64,000 nt of DNA, from contig NZ_OY787469.1 in assembly GCF_963678835.1 (NCBI RefSeq), forward strand, positions 1,550,001-1,614,000. The letters run 5' to 3'. How positions within the stretch are numbered: position 1 is the first letter of the stretch; every line of letters starts with the position of its first letter. The translations under genes and the position numbers were made by a program. The DNA comes from an uncultured Desulfuromonas sp. (GTDB lineage: Bacteria; Desulfobacterota; Desulfuromonadia; Desulfuromonadales; Desulfuromonadaceae). The notes below the pieces were generated by a model that saw nothing but the letters and a program-made list of their open reading frames with translations, was not told where the DNA came from and did no database searches. Positions 43,719 to 52,576 of this stretch are shown piece after piece.

Positions 43719-44531
43719 GTGGGTCGAATTGAAGAAACTTTTGCACAACTGAAACAAAGCAACCACAAAGCGTTGATACCGTTCATTACCGCCGGTGATC
43801 CCGATATGGATACCACGGAGAAGATCATCGCCACGTTGGTTGATGCCGGAGCTGATCTCATTGAACTCGGCGTCCCTTTTTCCGACCCGATGGCCGATGG
43901 CCCAACCATTCAGGCCGCTTCCGAGCGGGCGCTGGCTGCGGGTGCCACTCTCGATTCAGTTCTCGATCTGGTTGAACGGGTTCGTTCGTTCAGCCAGGTG
44001 CCGATCGTGTTGATGGGCTATTATAATCCCGTATTCTGTTATGGACTCGAGCGTTTTGCTGATCGAGCTGCCCAAGTTGGCGTTGATGGCCTGTTGCTGG
44101 TCGATCTGCCAGCAGAGGAACGGGAGGAATTGCACATCCACTTGAAACCCAAGGGGGTCCACCTGATCACCCTGTTGGCTCCGACAACACCGCCGGATCG
44201 TGCCGCCCAGTTGATGAAACAAGCTCAGGGCTTTGTGTACTATGTGTCGATGACCGGAGTGACAGGAACCAGTAAGGTGGATGGCTCTGCCATTGAATCA
44301 CAAGTGGTGCAGCTTCGAGCGCACAGCCCTGTTCCGGTCGCCGTTGGCTTCGGCATTACCACCGAACAGGATGCTGCTGCAATCGCGCGTTTCTCGGATG
44401 CCGTCGTGGTGGGAAGCGCTTTGGTCAAAGTTATTCAACAGCACGCAAAGTCGCCCTGTTTGCAGGAGGAGGTTCGCCGTTTTGTGGCGGAGCTCAAACA
44501 GGGGGTGAGCCGTGCAACCGATTTACAATGA
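43719..44531 (+). CDS. trpA: Tryptophan synthase alpha chain
   Basis: TrpA (270 residues) cleaves indole-glycerol phosphate and channels indole to TrpB. The catalytic residues Glu49 (LIELGVPFSDP) and Asp60 (MADGPTIQAA) occupy the classical positions. GTG start at 43719. It is separated from trpB by the helicase and UDG genes and is probably transcribed in part from its own promoter. accD follows after eight bases. Confidence 0.96.
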   Translation: MGRIEETFAQLKQSNHKALIPFITAGDPDMDTTEKIIATLVDAGADLIELGVPFSDPMADGPTIQAASERALAAGATLDSVLDLVERVRSFSQVPIVLMGYYNPVFCYGLERFADRAAQVGVDGLLLVDLPAEEREELHIHLKPKGVHLITLLAPTTPPDRAAQLMKQAQGFVYYVSMTGVTGTSKVDGSAIESQVVQLRAHSPVPVAVGFGITTEQDAAAIARFSDAVVVGSALVKVIQQHAKSPCLQEEVRRFVAELKQGVSRATDLQ

Positions 44532-44539
44532 GGTAACTC

Positions 44540-45388
44540 ATGTCCTGGTTTAGCCGAAAAAAAGCGCCTATCGCGCCTGTTGAAAAAAAGACCGTCCAGA
44601 TGCCCGAGGGCTTGTGGACTAAATGTAAAAATTGTTCTGAAATCATCTACGCCAAGGAAATTGAGCGTAATCTGAATGTCTGCCCCAAATGTGATTATCA
44701 CTTTCGTATCAGTGCCCGTGCCCGCATTGATCTGGTCCTTGATGCTGATTCCTTTGTTGAAATGGACGCTGCACTGGAATCCGTCGATTTTCTTGACTTT
44801 AAAGATTCCAAAAAATACAAAGATCGCATCAAAGCGTCGGTAACCAAAGCCGGTGGTGGCGATGCCGTGGTCTGCGGTGAAGGGACCATTGATGGCTTGC
44901 CCGTTGTTGTGTCGGTGTTTGACTTCAGCTTCATGGGCGGCAGTATGGGGTCCGTGGTTGGCGAGAAAATTACGCGTGCCATTGAAAAGGGCCTGGAAAC
45001 AAACACGCCGGTGATTGTCTTTTCCTGCAGTGGTGGTGCGCGTATGCAGGAGAGTATCCTGTCGTTGATGCAGATGGCCAAAACCAGTGCGGCTCTGGCC
45101 AAACTCAAAGCCGCAGGAATTCCGTTTATTTCTGTATTGACCGATCCGACCACCGGTGGTGTGACCGCGAGTTTCGCCATGCTCGGTGATATCAATATGA
45201 CGGAACCGCGTGCCCTGATCGGTTTTGCCGGCCCGCGCGTCATCGAACAGACCATTCGCCAGAAACTGCCCGAAGGGTTCCAGCGTTCGGAATATCTGCT
45301 TGAGCACGGTATGATCGATATGATTGTCCGTCGTCAAGAAATGAAACAGCGCTTGTCCCAGGTATTGCGTATTTTTACCAAGAGTTGA
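44540..45388 (+). CDS. accD: Acetyl-CoA carboxylase carboxyltransferase subunit beta
   Basis: AccD (282 residues) transfers carboxyl from biotin to acetyl-CoA, the committed step of fatty acid synthesis. The N-terminal zinc ribbon uses Cys29, Cys32, Cys48 and Cys51. The crotonase-like core has [36 protein letters not shown] and [16 protein letters not shown]. The accD-folC pair is common in bacteria. Confidence 0.97.
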   Translation: MSWFSRKKAPIAPVEKKTVQMPEGLWTKCKNCSEIIYAKEIERNLNVCPKCDYHFRISARARIDLVLDADSFVEMDAALESVDFLDFKDSKKYKDRIKASVTKAGGGDAVVCGEGTIDGLPVVVSVFDFSFMGGSMGSVVGEKITRAIEKGLETNTPVIVFSCSGGARMQESILSLMQMAKTSAALAKLKAAGIPFISVLTDPTTGGVTASFAMLGDINMTEPRALIGFAGPRVIEQTIRQKLPEGFQRSEYLLEHGMIDMIVRRQEMKQRLSQVLRIFTKS

Positions 45389-46671
45389 TGATGACGCCCG
45401 ACGCGGCCTTGGAGTTTCTTTATGGCCTCCAGATGTTCGGAATCAAGCTGGGACTGGAGAATATCCGTGCCTTGCTTGATTCCGTCGGGCAGCCTCAGAA
45501 CAGCTACGGCATTGTTCATGTTGCCGGGACCAATGGTAAAGGCTCAGTCTGCGCGTTTCTCGGTCGCATTTACCAGCAGGCTGGTTATCGGGTGGGCGTT
45601 TATACCTCGCCCCATCTCCATCGCTTTAATGAGCGCATTCGGATAAACGGCCAGCCGATCGCTGATCATGATCTGGCGGCACTGGTTGATGAGCTTCGTC
45701 AAAACAATTCTCAGGTGCCAGCGACGTTTTTTGAATTTACGACGGCGTTGGCACTTCTTTATTTTGCCCGGCAAAATGTCGATCTGGTGATTCTTGAGGT
45801 GGGCATGGGTGGGCGTCTCGATGCCACCAATGTCGTGACGCCGCTTGTTTCGGTAATCACGCCGGTCAGCGACGATCACGGCGATTATCTTGGTGGCAGT
45901 CTGGGCGAGATCGCCGCGGAAAAGGGCGGGATCATCAAGCCGGGGATCCCGGTGGTGATCGGGCCTCAGCAGGAGGCTGCTCTGGCTGTTCTCACTGCCC
46001 AGGCAAAGGCGCTGACCGCGCCCTGTTTGTGTTTTGGTCGTGATTTTTCCGTGGACGAGAACGTAAGCGGCTGCCGGGTGACAACGGCCACTCACTGCTG
46101 GCAGGCGCTGCAACCGTCATTACCGGGCCGGCACCAGTGCGATAATCTTGCCGTGGCGTTGATGGTGGTGACGCATCTGGCTGCGCATGGCTGGCAGGCT
46201 ACACAGCAGGTGGTGCGTGATGCCGTGGCGGATACCCGCTGGCCAGGGCGCCTGGAGTGGTTTGGAGAGCGCATTCTGCTTGATGGTGCGCACAATGCCT
46301 CTGGCGCTAAAGCGTTGGCTGACTATCTGCGTGGTCGCACTGTGCAGCGGATTCATTGGGTGGTCGGGTTTAAAGCGGACAAGGACGTGGAGGCTGTTGT
46401 GGCCTCCCTAATGCCGTTTGTCGTACAGGCCTATTGTGTTGAACCTCCGATAGAACAGGCGTATCCGATAGACCGCGTAGCGACTCATCTACGGCAGCAT
46501 GGCTGCAAGGCCTCTGTCTGGGATTCGCCGACGGTTGCGCTGGAGGCGGCGTTACGGCGGTGCGGGGAGCATGACCTTGTTGTTGTGGCGGGTTCCCTGT
46601 TTTTGGTCGCTGCCTGTCGGGACTGGTTGATATCAACATGTAACTTGGAAGAAATGGATGGGGAACTGTGA
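45388..46671 (+). CDS. folC: Folylpolyglutamate / dihydrofolate synthase
   Basis: FolC (427 residues) is a Mur-ligase-fold enzyme that glutamylates folates. The P-loop AGTNGKGSV is at residues 46-54, with VGMGGRLDATNVV and ILDGAHNASGAKALADYL-like segments further on. The ATG at 45388 overlaps the accD stop (TGATG); a second ATG follows directly. The gene overlaps lptD by four bases. Confidence 0.94.
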   Translation: MMTPDAALEFLYGLQMFGIKLGLENIRALLDSVGQPQNSYGIVHVAGTNGKGSVCAFLGRIYQQAGYRVGVYTSPHLHRFNERIRINGQPIADHDLAALVDELRQNNSQVPATFFEFTTALALLYFARQNVDLVILEVGMGGRLDATNVVTPLVSVITPVSDDHGDYLGGSLGEIAAEKGGIIKPGIPVVIGPQQEAALAVLTAQAKALTAPCLCFGRDFSVDENVSGCRVTTATHCWQALQPSLPGRHQCDNLAVALMVVTHLAAHGWQATQQVVRDAVADTRWPGRLEWFGERILLDGAHNASGAKALADYLRGRTVQRIHWVVGFKADKDVEAVVASLMPFVVQAYCVEPPIEQAYPIDRVATHLRQHGCKASVWDSPTVALEAALRRCGEHDLVVVAGSLFLVAACRDWLISTCNLEEMDGEL

Positions 46672-48764
46672 CGGGTAAAGTTTGGATGCGGTGTTCTGCG
46701 TGGGTTGTGGTGTTGCTGTTCAGTGTTGTTGGCACGGTCGTGGCGGCAACGCCTGGCGAAAGTGATGAACCGGTTTCCCTGCAGGCTGATTCTCTCGACT
46801 ATGACAAGGCCACAGCGACCTATACGGCTGAGGGCAAGGTTGATCTGCAGCAGGGCACAACGCAACTGTTTGCAGACAAGGTTCGCTACAACACCAAAAC
46901 CGGTGATGCCGAAGCCGAAGGCCATGTTGATCTGCGTGATGTTGACGGCCAACTGCAGGGCGAACAGATGGATGTCAACATCCGCACCAGCGTTGGTACT
47001 GCTCAGCAGGCACATGGTTTTATCTCCTCGTACAATTTTCACCTTGCCGGGCAGGAGATCAGTAAACTTGGCGAGCAAAAATATCGCATCCGTAACGGTT
47101 CTTTTACCACCTGCGATGGTGACGTGCCGGCGTGGAAATTTGCCGCCAAAGAGGTCAATGTTACTGTTGGTGGCTATGCCAAAGCCAAACACGTGACCTT
47201 TTACCTCCATGATATTCCCGTGTTGTACACCCCCTATCTGGCTTATCCGGTAAAAGTGGAGCGCGAGTCGGGCTTTTTAATGCCCGGCTTTGGCTATTCC
47301 AGCGAACGGGGTATGCAGCTTTCCCTCGCCTATTATCAGGTGCTGGCACGCAACATGGATGCCACCTTGTATGTTGATTATTTTTCCGATATGGGCATCG
47401 GCACCGGTCTGAACTACCGCTACATCTTTGGCGATGACAATGAAGGTGAAGCTGATCTCTATTATATTTCCGGGTATGGCGATTCAGGCTATGCCGATCT
47501 GGACGACCGCTTTGCTTACCGCTGGGAACATCTCGGCACATTGCCGGGGCAATTCCGTTTTAGTGCCGATGTTGAGTATGTCAGCGACCGTGAGTATTTT
47601 GAGGATTTCGGTACCGTGGCCGAAGAGTACGACAAGGATGAAGTGGAATCCACCGTGGCTCTGAGTCGTCAATGGGGCAACTGGAACATGACCGCTGAGC
47701 TGCTTTATACCAAAGATCTCGAAGAGGACGCGGACAATGATCATACCCTGCAGCGGCTGCCGGAAATTCAGCTCGATTACAACCGCACCCGTATCGGTCA
47801 GACGCCGTTTTATGCCAAGCTTGATGCAACCTCAACCTATTTCTGGCGACGTGAAGGTTTGAAGGGGGAGCGGATGGATATTCGCCCGGCGCTTTCCGCA
47901 ATTTTCCAGCCGGGCATGGTGGCTGAAATTGAGCCGGAAATCGGTTATCGCGAGCGACTTTATTGGACGTCAAGTGAAGGGCCGGGGTTTGAACATGCGG
48001 AAAATATGGATTTCTCCACCCGTGTTTCCACCCGCGTCTCACGTATTTTTACGTTGGGTGCAACCACAGGGCTGACCAAGCTCAAGCACAGTGTTGAACC
48101 GGAAGCCACTTATTATTATACGCCGAACAAAAAACAGGACGACCTGCCCTATTTTGATAGTGCTGACCGTGTCGAAAATGCCAACGAAGTGGAATATGCG
48201 TTGGTCAACCGCCTGGTGGGTCGGTTTGATTCGGAAAACGGTTCACCCACCTACCTTGAGCTGGTCTATTTCCGCCTGTCTCAAACCTATGATATCTGGC
48301 TGAGTCGCCGTGATCGGGAAGAGAAAGAAGACGAAGACCGCTTTTCCGATATCCGTGGTGAGCTGATTGTGCGGCCCAGCAACCGGTGGACGTTTGATGT
48401 CGACAGCTATTACGATCCGCACCGCAATGAATTGAGTAAATTCACCGCCGAGTTTGGTGCTCGTTATAGCGATGATCATCGTTACACCGCGTCTTACCGT
48501 TACAAAGAGGACGATTCGGAATATCTGGCCACGACCCTGGCGGTTGACTGGCTTGATCCGTTGTTTGTTACCTACGAGTACCGTCACGATCTGGTGGAAA
48601 ACCATCGTCTGGAAAATATGGTGGCGCTGGAGTACCGTTCTCAGTGCTGGAGCGTGTTTGTTAGCTATCGGGATCGCATCGAAGACCATGAGATTATGGT
48701 CAGCTTCGCATTGAGCGGTATTGGTTCTGTTGGCCACATCGGTGCCAGCCTGGGTACTGAGTAG
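46668..48764 (+). CDS. lptD: LPS-assembly protein LptD
   Basis: LptD (698 residues) is the outer-membrane barrel that inserts lipopolysaccharide on the cell surface. It has a signal peptide (hydrophobic residues 11-24, cleavage expected after VVA near residue 26). A periplasmic OstA/LptA-like domain follows (VSLQADSLDYDKATATYTAEG; DVDLRDV-like repeats), then a long beta-barrel with many Tyr, Asp and Arg. Cysteines occur in FTTCDGDVPAWKF and near the C-terminus in YRSQCWSVF, allowing the typical disulfide. The GTG start overlaps folC. Confidence 0.94.
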   Translation: MTGKVWMRCSAWVVVLLFSVVGTVVAATPGESDEPVSLQADSLDYDKATATYTAEGKVDLQQGTTQLFADKVRYNTKTGDAEAEGHVDLRDVDGQLQGEQMDVNIRTSVGTAQQAHGFISSYNFHLAGQEISKLGEQKYRIRNGSFTTCDGDVPAWKFAAKEVNVTVGGYAKAKHVTFYLHDIPVLYTPYLAYPVKVERESGFLMPGFGYSSERGMQLSLAYYQVLARNMDATLYVDYFSDMGIGTGLNYRYIFGDDNEGEADLYYISGYGDSGYADLDDRFAYRWEHLGTLPGQFRFSADVEYVSDREYFEDFGTVAEEYDKDEVESTVALSRQWGNWNMTAELLYTKDLEEDADNDHTLQRLPEIQLDYNRTRIGQTPFYAKLDATSTYFWRREGLKGERMDIRPALSAIFQPGMVAEIEPEIGYRERLYWTSSEGPGFEHAENMDFSTRVSTRVSRIFTLGATTGLTKLKHSVEPEATYYYTPNKKQDDLPYFDSADRVENANEVEYALVNRLVGRFDSENGSPTYLELVYFRLSQTYDIWLSRRDREEKEDEDRFSDIRGELIVRPSNRWTFDVDSYYDPHRNELSKFTAEFGARYSDDHRYTASYRYKEDDSEYLATTLAVDWLDPLFVTYEYRHDLVENHRLENMVALEYRSQCWSVFVSYRDRIEDHEIMVSFALSGIGSVGHIGASLGTE

Positions 48765-48783
48765 CCTGCGTTTGCGCTTGAAC

Positions 48784-48822
48784 AAAAAACGCCCCTGTCA
48801 GATGTGATAGGGGCGTTTTTTT
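48784..48822. terminator. Bidirectional intrinsic terminator
   Basis: AAAAAACGCCCCT and AGGGGCGTTTTTT are perfect 13-base inverted repeats around a 12-base loop, with A and T tracts on both sides. It sits between the convergent ends of lptD (+) and the methyltransferase gene (-) and can serve both. Confidence 0.9.
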
Positions 48823-49924
48823 ATGTGAGGTGTAACGGGTAGAGTGCCACCGGCAGACCGCCGTTGCGAAACTGCAATTGCGGTTCTGGCATTCTTCGCA
48901 GCGGATGAGGCAGAATCATCACGCCCTGCCATCCGGAAAAGTTGGCGTCGAAATGGTGGTTAAGTTCTTGAAACAGCTGTGGTGTGGTTTGTATCTGATG
49001 CAGGCGCTCGCCGTAGGGCGGATTGCTCAGCCATAAACCGTGCGTCCCGGAACGGTGTTGCTGTTGATAGGGGCACTGTTCGAATTGGATCCACTGGTCG
49101 ACACCGGCGGCTTTGGCGTTGATTTTGGCGGCGTGAATGGCCTGCTCATCCTGATCGCTGGCGGTAATCGTGATGGATGGATTGTGCTGCTGACGTTCCG
49201 CTTCGCTCAAAACGGTGTGCCACAAATTTTCTCGATAGCCGGGCCATTGCTGAAAGGCAAACGTGCGCTGACGTCCCGGAGCCAGGTCGCCGGCAATCAG
49301 AGCGGCTTCAATGGCCAGGGTGCCCGAACCGCACATTGCGTCGAGAAAGTCACTGTTGCCAAGCCAGCCACAATGAAGCAGGCAGCCTGCAGCCAGAGTT
49401 TCACGCAATGGCGCCGGGGTCATCTGTTGACGATAGCCGCGGCGGTGGAGTCGCTCAGCACTGCTGTCGATAGAGATCTGGCAGTGATCGTTGTCAAGGC
49501 GGAGCAGGATTTGTTGGCGAAATGACATGTCCTGTTGCGGCACCGGCGTGCCAAGGGCTTTACTGATGGCATCGCTGATTGTTTCGGCGACGCGGCCACT
49601 GTGGTTGAGGCGCGATTGCCGACAGGTGACACGCACCTCGATAGCGGTTCCCGGTTTGAGAAAACGGCCCCATGGGAGACGGACCGCTTTGCGGTATAAG
49701 GTTGGAAAATCGCGACAACTGAAATGGCCCAGACGCACAACAATGCGGCTGGCACACCGCGACCACAGGTTGGCCAGATACAGTTCACGCAGTTTGCCGT
49801 GAAAGCTGACACCACCGTGCTCGATGGTCATCGGCACCTGTAAACGTTTTTCCAGTTCGTCCGCACAGGCTGATTCAAAGCCGGGAGCGACAATCGCATA
49901 AAATTGTTCCTCGGTGTTTTTCAT
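48821..49924 (-). CDS. THUMP-domain class I RNA methyltransferase (RlmL/YpsC-like)
   Basis: The product (367 residues) has an N-terminal ferredoxin-like and THUMP region (FYAIVAPGFESACADELEKR) followed by a Rossmann methyltransferase. Motif I is FLDAMCGSGTLAIEAALIAGD and the catalytic motif is NPPYGER, typical of N2-guanine RNA methyltransferases. It resembles the N-terminal half of E. coli RlmL (m2G2445 of 23S rRNA) without the RlmK half. Of three consecutive ATG codons the third (49924) has the best spacing from AGGAG. Confidence 0.87.
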   Translation of the reverse strand: MKNTEEQFYAIVAPGFESACADELEKRLQVPMTIEHGGVSFHGKLRELYLANLWSRCASRIVVRLGHFSCRDFPTLYRKAVRLPWGRFLKPGTAIEVRVTCRQSRLNHSGRVAETISDAISKALGTPVPQQDMSFRQQILLRLDNDHCQISIDSSAERLHRRGYRQQMTPAPLRETLAAGCLLHCGWLGNSDFLDAMCGSGTLAIEAALIAGDLAPGRQRTFAFQQWPGYRENLWHTVLSEAERQQHNPSITITASDQDEQAIHAAKINAKAAGVDQWIQFEQCPYQQQHRSGTHGLWLSNPPYGERLHQIQTTPQLFQELNHHFDANFSGWQGVMILPHPLRRMPEPQLQFRNGGLPVALYPLHLT

Positions 49925-50125
49925 CATCATTCTCCTGGCCGGTGTTGAACGAGCGCTTCTGTAGACAAGGCATTCGGTTGTGTCAGTATTTTTAACCGTG
50001 GATTGAATCGCTGAACATAACATATTTTTGCCCAGCGTACACGTCTGACAGATGCGAGATAAAGGGAGATCAGGTAAACTGGTGGCACCCTATTGAGCAG
50101 TCTCGTTTTGCTAAGGAGGACAGTG

Positions 50126-50974
50126 ATGGCCTTTGGTGAGTTGGAAATTGATTGGGATTATCTCCTCGAACGGATTGACCGGCTTATTGATCTTGGCGAA
50201 GCACGCTTGACCAGTGGTTTTGCCGAGGAAGATATGGATACGGAACTGTTTACCCGGGCCGCGGCATTTTATTGGCAAGGCGATGGGTTGCGGCCTTTGC
50301 TGGATGTGGATCTGTTGCCGATGGAAGAGTTGGTCGGTTTAGAGCCGCAGCGGGCGTCAATTATTAATAATACCGCCCATTTTATTCAGGCGCTTCCAGC
50401 CCACCATGTGCTGATTCGTGGGGGGCGGGGAACAGGAAAAACCGCTCTGGTGCGTGGCTTGTTGCCACAATTTGTTGCTGAGGGCTTGCGTGTTGTCGAG
50501 ATTCGTACCGGTTATCTTCAGGATGTTGAAGCGCTGGTGCGCTGGTTGCAAGATGTGCCGCTGCAGTTTGTTGTTTTGTGTGAAGATATTGATCCCGCGG
50601 CAAATCCGGCCGGATACCAATCGTTGTTGGCTTTGCTCAATCGTGGTCTGGTGGGCTGTCCAACCAATGTCCGCTTGTACGTGACGATGACCAATGAAGC
50701 CGGTGCCTCGCTTCAGGGGCGGCAACTGGAAGGCTATTTCGGTTTATGGCTCGATGTCCCAAATTTGGATCAGGATGGTTATCTGCATATTGTTCAACGA
50801 TTGGCGCAGAGTTACGGCTGTGGCCCCCTTGAAGCGCAGGAACAGCAGACGGCATTGCGCTGGGCGGATCAGGGGCGCGGCTTCAGTGCTTTAAGTGCTG
50901 AACAGTTTGTTGTTCATTATTGCGCAGAGCAGGCGGAGAGTATCCGGCACGACGAGGTCGGTGGCACGGAATAA
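50126..50974 (+). CDS. DUF815-family AAA ATPase
   Basis: This is a 282-residue P-loop protein. The DUF815 features are visible: VGLEPQRASIINNTAHFIQ, Walker A IRGGRGTGKTALVRGL and Walker B-like VVLCEDIDP. NTP binding is well supported, but no cellular role is established for the family. ATG 50126 is chosen for the strong AAGGAGGA just upstream. The next gene, a J-domain protein, follows after about 100 bases in the same direction. Confidence 0.85.
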   Translation: MAFGELEIDWDYLLERIDRLIDLGEARLTSGFAEEDMDTELFTRAAAFYWQGDGLRPLLDVDLLPMEELVGLEPQRASIINNTAHFIQALPAHHVLIRGGRGTGKTALVRGLLPQFVAEGLRVVEIRTGYLQDVEALVRWLQDVPLQFVVLCEDIDPAANPAGYQSLLALLNRGLVGCPTNVRLYVTMTNEAGASLQGRQLEGYFGLWLDVPNLDQDGYLHIVQRLAQSYGCGPLEAQEQQTALRWADQGRGFSALSAEQFVVHYCAEQAESIRHDEVGGTE

Positions 50975-51070
50975 CGGATTTTAAACTTTGCTTCTGCTGT
51001 GGTTCCAGTATAATGACCAAAATCGCTCGGATGTTGTTTGGATTGCGTGATTTTTTTGCTGGGAAGGCCT

Positions 51071-51841
51071 ATGTCAATGTTTGCTGAAACAGAGTTGCTC
51101 GAAGCCTGCCGGGTCCTGTTTGGATCTGATCTGCTGTTGAATCGTGACTTTCTGTTTTATATTCAGCCCAGTGGGGTCAAAACGGCCTATCGACAGCGTG
51201 CCAAAGAGACCCACCCGGATCGCCTGGTGGATGCCGAGCCTCATGAATATGAGCAGCAGACCGAGCTGTTTCGCGACGTCAGTGAAGCGTATCAATTGCT
51301 GCAGTCCTTTACAGCCGACCCCATTAAACGCCTGTGGTGCCCCGCCGATCAACAGGCCGGTTTCACGCCTCGGAGTCAACCGTCACGTTCTTCGTCCTGG
51401 CGGCAGCCTAAAGCCGAGTCCGATAGCGCTTCAAGCAGTTATGAACTGCCCCGTCGCCATCTTGAGTTGGGGCTCTATCTGTATTATCGCGGCATCATCA
51501 GTTATTCCGAGATGATTGAAGCGCTGGTCTGGCAACGCCGTCAGCGGCCTGTGCTTGGTGATCTGGCTGAGCGGTGGGGGTGGTTGAGCGCTGAAGATGT
51601 CAAAAAAATCAATCGCTACCACGGTCGGCGCGGACGGTTTGGTGCCCGGGCGGTGGAGCTTGGTTACCTGACCCAGTTTCAAGTTCAGGTTTTGCTGCGC
51701 TACCAGCGTCAGTTGCAGAAGCGTTATGGTCAATATTTTATTGAGCAGGGGCGTATGACCAATGCCGAGATTGATGCCTGGTTACGCGAGCAACACTACC
51801 ATAACCAACAGTTTGAAGATCCCTGGAAAAAATGGCGCTAG
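51071..51841 (+). CDS. J-domain (DnaJ-like) protein
   Basis: The 256-residue protein has an N-terminal J domain with the HPD motif at residues 48-50 (RAKETHPDRL) on an AYRQRAK helix, and a downstream helix EAYQLLQSF. A polar Ser/Pro/Arg linker separates it from a C-terminal region of about 120 residues with repeated helical units (ELGLYLYYRGIISYSEMIEA; ALVWQRRQ; FGARAVELGYLTQFQVQVLL). J proteins stimulate Hsp70 ATPase; which DnaK it serves is unknown. The G/F and zinc regions of true DnaJ are absent. ATG 51071 is preferred. Confidence 0.82.
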   Translation: MSMFAETELLEACRVLFGSDLLLNRDFLFYIQPSGVKTAYRQRAKETHPDRLVDAEPHEYEQQTELFRDVSEAYQLLQSFTADPIKRLWCPADQQAGFTPRSQPSRSSSWRQPKAESDSASSSYELPRRHLELGLYLYYRGIISYSEMIEALVWQRRQRPVLGDLAERWGWLSAEDVKKINRYHGRRGRFGARAVELGYLTQFQVQVLLRYQRQLQKRYGQYFIEQGRMTNAEIDAWLREQHYHNQQFEDPWKKWR

Positions 51842-51853
51842 GTTTGTGCCATC

Positions 51854-52576
51854 CTACCTTTTGGTGTCTGGACTGGCTTGATCCGGTGGCGTGAACGGAA
51901 AGCGTCCCGGCACCACCAGACCGTTCTCCCACAGTTCGCACTGATCCAATCTGGAGAGAAAATCGTCACGACGGATATCTTTAGCCCCCAGCGAATGCAG
52001 ATGTTCTGTGGGCAGCTGGCAGTCGATCATTCGATAGCCCAAGGGTTGCAGCGATTGAACCAGAGCGATGAAGGCCAGCTTTGAAGCATCTGTTGCGCGG
52101 TGAAACATGGATTCACCGCAAAAACAGCGCCCAATGGCGAGCCCGTAAAGACCACCGACCATCTCACCATCGATCCAGCACTCCACAGAATGCGCATAAC
52201 CGAGACGATGCAGTTCAATATAGGCTGACATGATATCCGGGCTGATCCAGGTTGATTCGCCGCGATCATTTGTCGTTGCGCAGTGGTGAATGCAGGTTTC
52301 AAAATCGCGATCATAGCTGATGGTAAAGTCCCCCTGGCGCTGTTTTTTGGCCAGACGGCGCGCGATGTGCAAGTCCCCCGGTTCAAGGATGCAGCGGGGG
52401 TCCGGCGACCACCATAGCAGGGGATCTTCCGGGTGGTTCCAGGGGAAGATGCCACAGCTGTAGGCAAGGAGCAGACGGGCTGGCTGCAGGTCGCCACCCA
52501 CCGCAAGAAGTCCGGTCTCTTCCGCCAGACGCGGGGCTGGGAAAACCAGCTCATTTCCCAAGGCAAAAATAGTCAT
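51854..52576 (-). CDS. aat: Leucyl/phenylalanyl-tRNA-protein transferase
   Basis: Aat (240 residues) adds Leu or Phe to N-terminal Arg or Lys of proteins, making an N-degron for ClpS-ClpAP. Diagnostic parts are FPAPRLAEETGLLAVGGDL, SCGIFPWNHPEDPLLWWSPD and GRCFCGESMFHRATDASKLA. The start shares a base with the clpA stop (TGATG on the minus strand), placing enzyme, adaptor and unfoldase of the same pathway in one operon. Confidence 0.97.
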   Translation of the reverse strand: MTIFALGNELVFPAPRLAEETGLLAVGGDLQPARLLLAYSCGIFPWNHPEDPLLWWSPDPRCILEPGDLHIARRLAKKQRQGDFTISYDRDFETCIHHCATTNDRGESTWISPDIMSAYIELHRLGYAHSVECWIDGEMVGGLYGLAIGRCFCGESMFHRATDASKLAFIALVQSLQPLGYRMIDCQLPTEHLHSLGAKDIRRDDFLSRLDQCELWENGLVVPGRFPFTPPDQASPDTKR

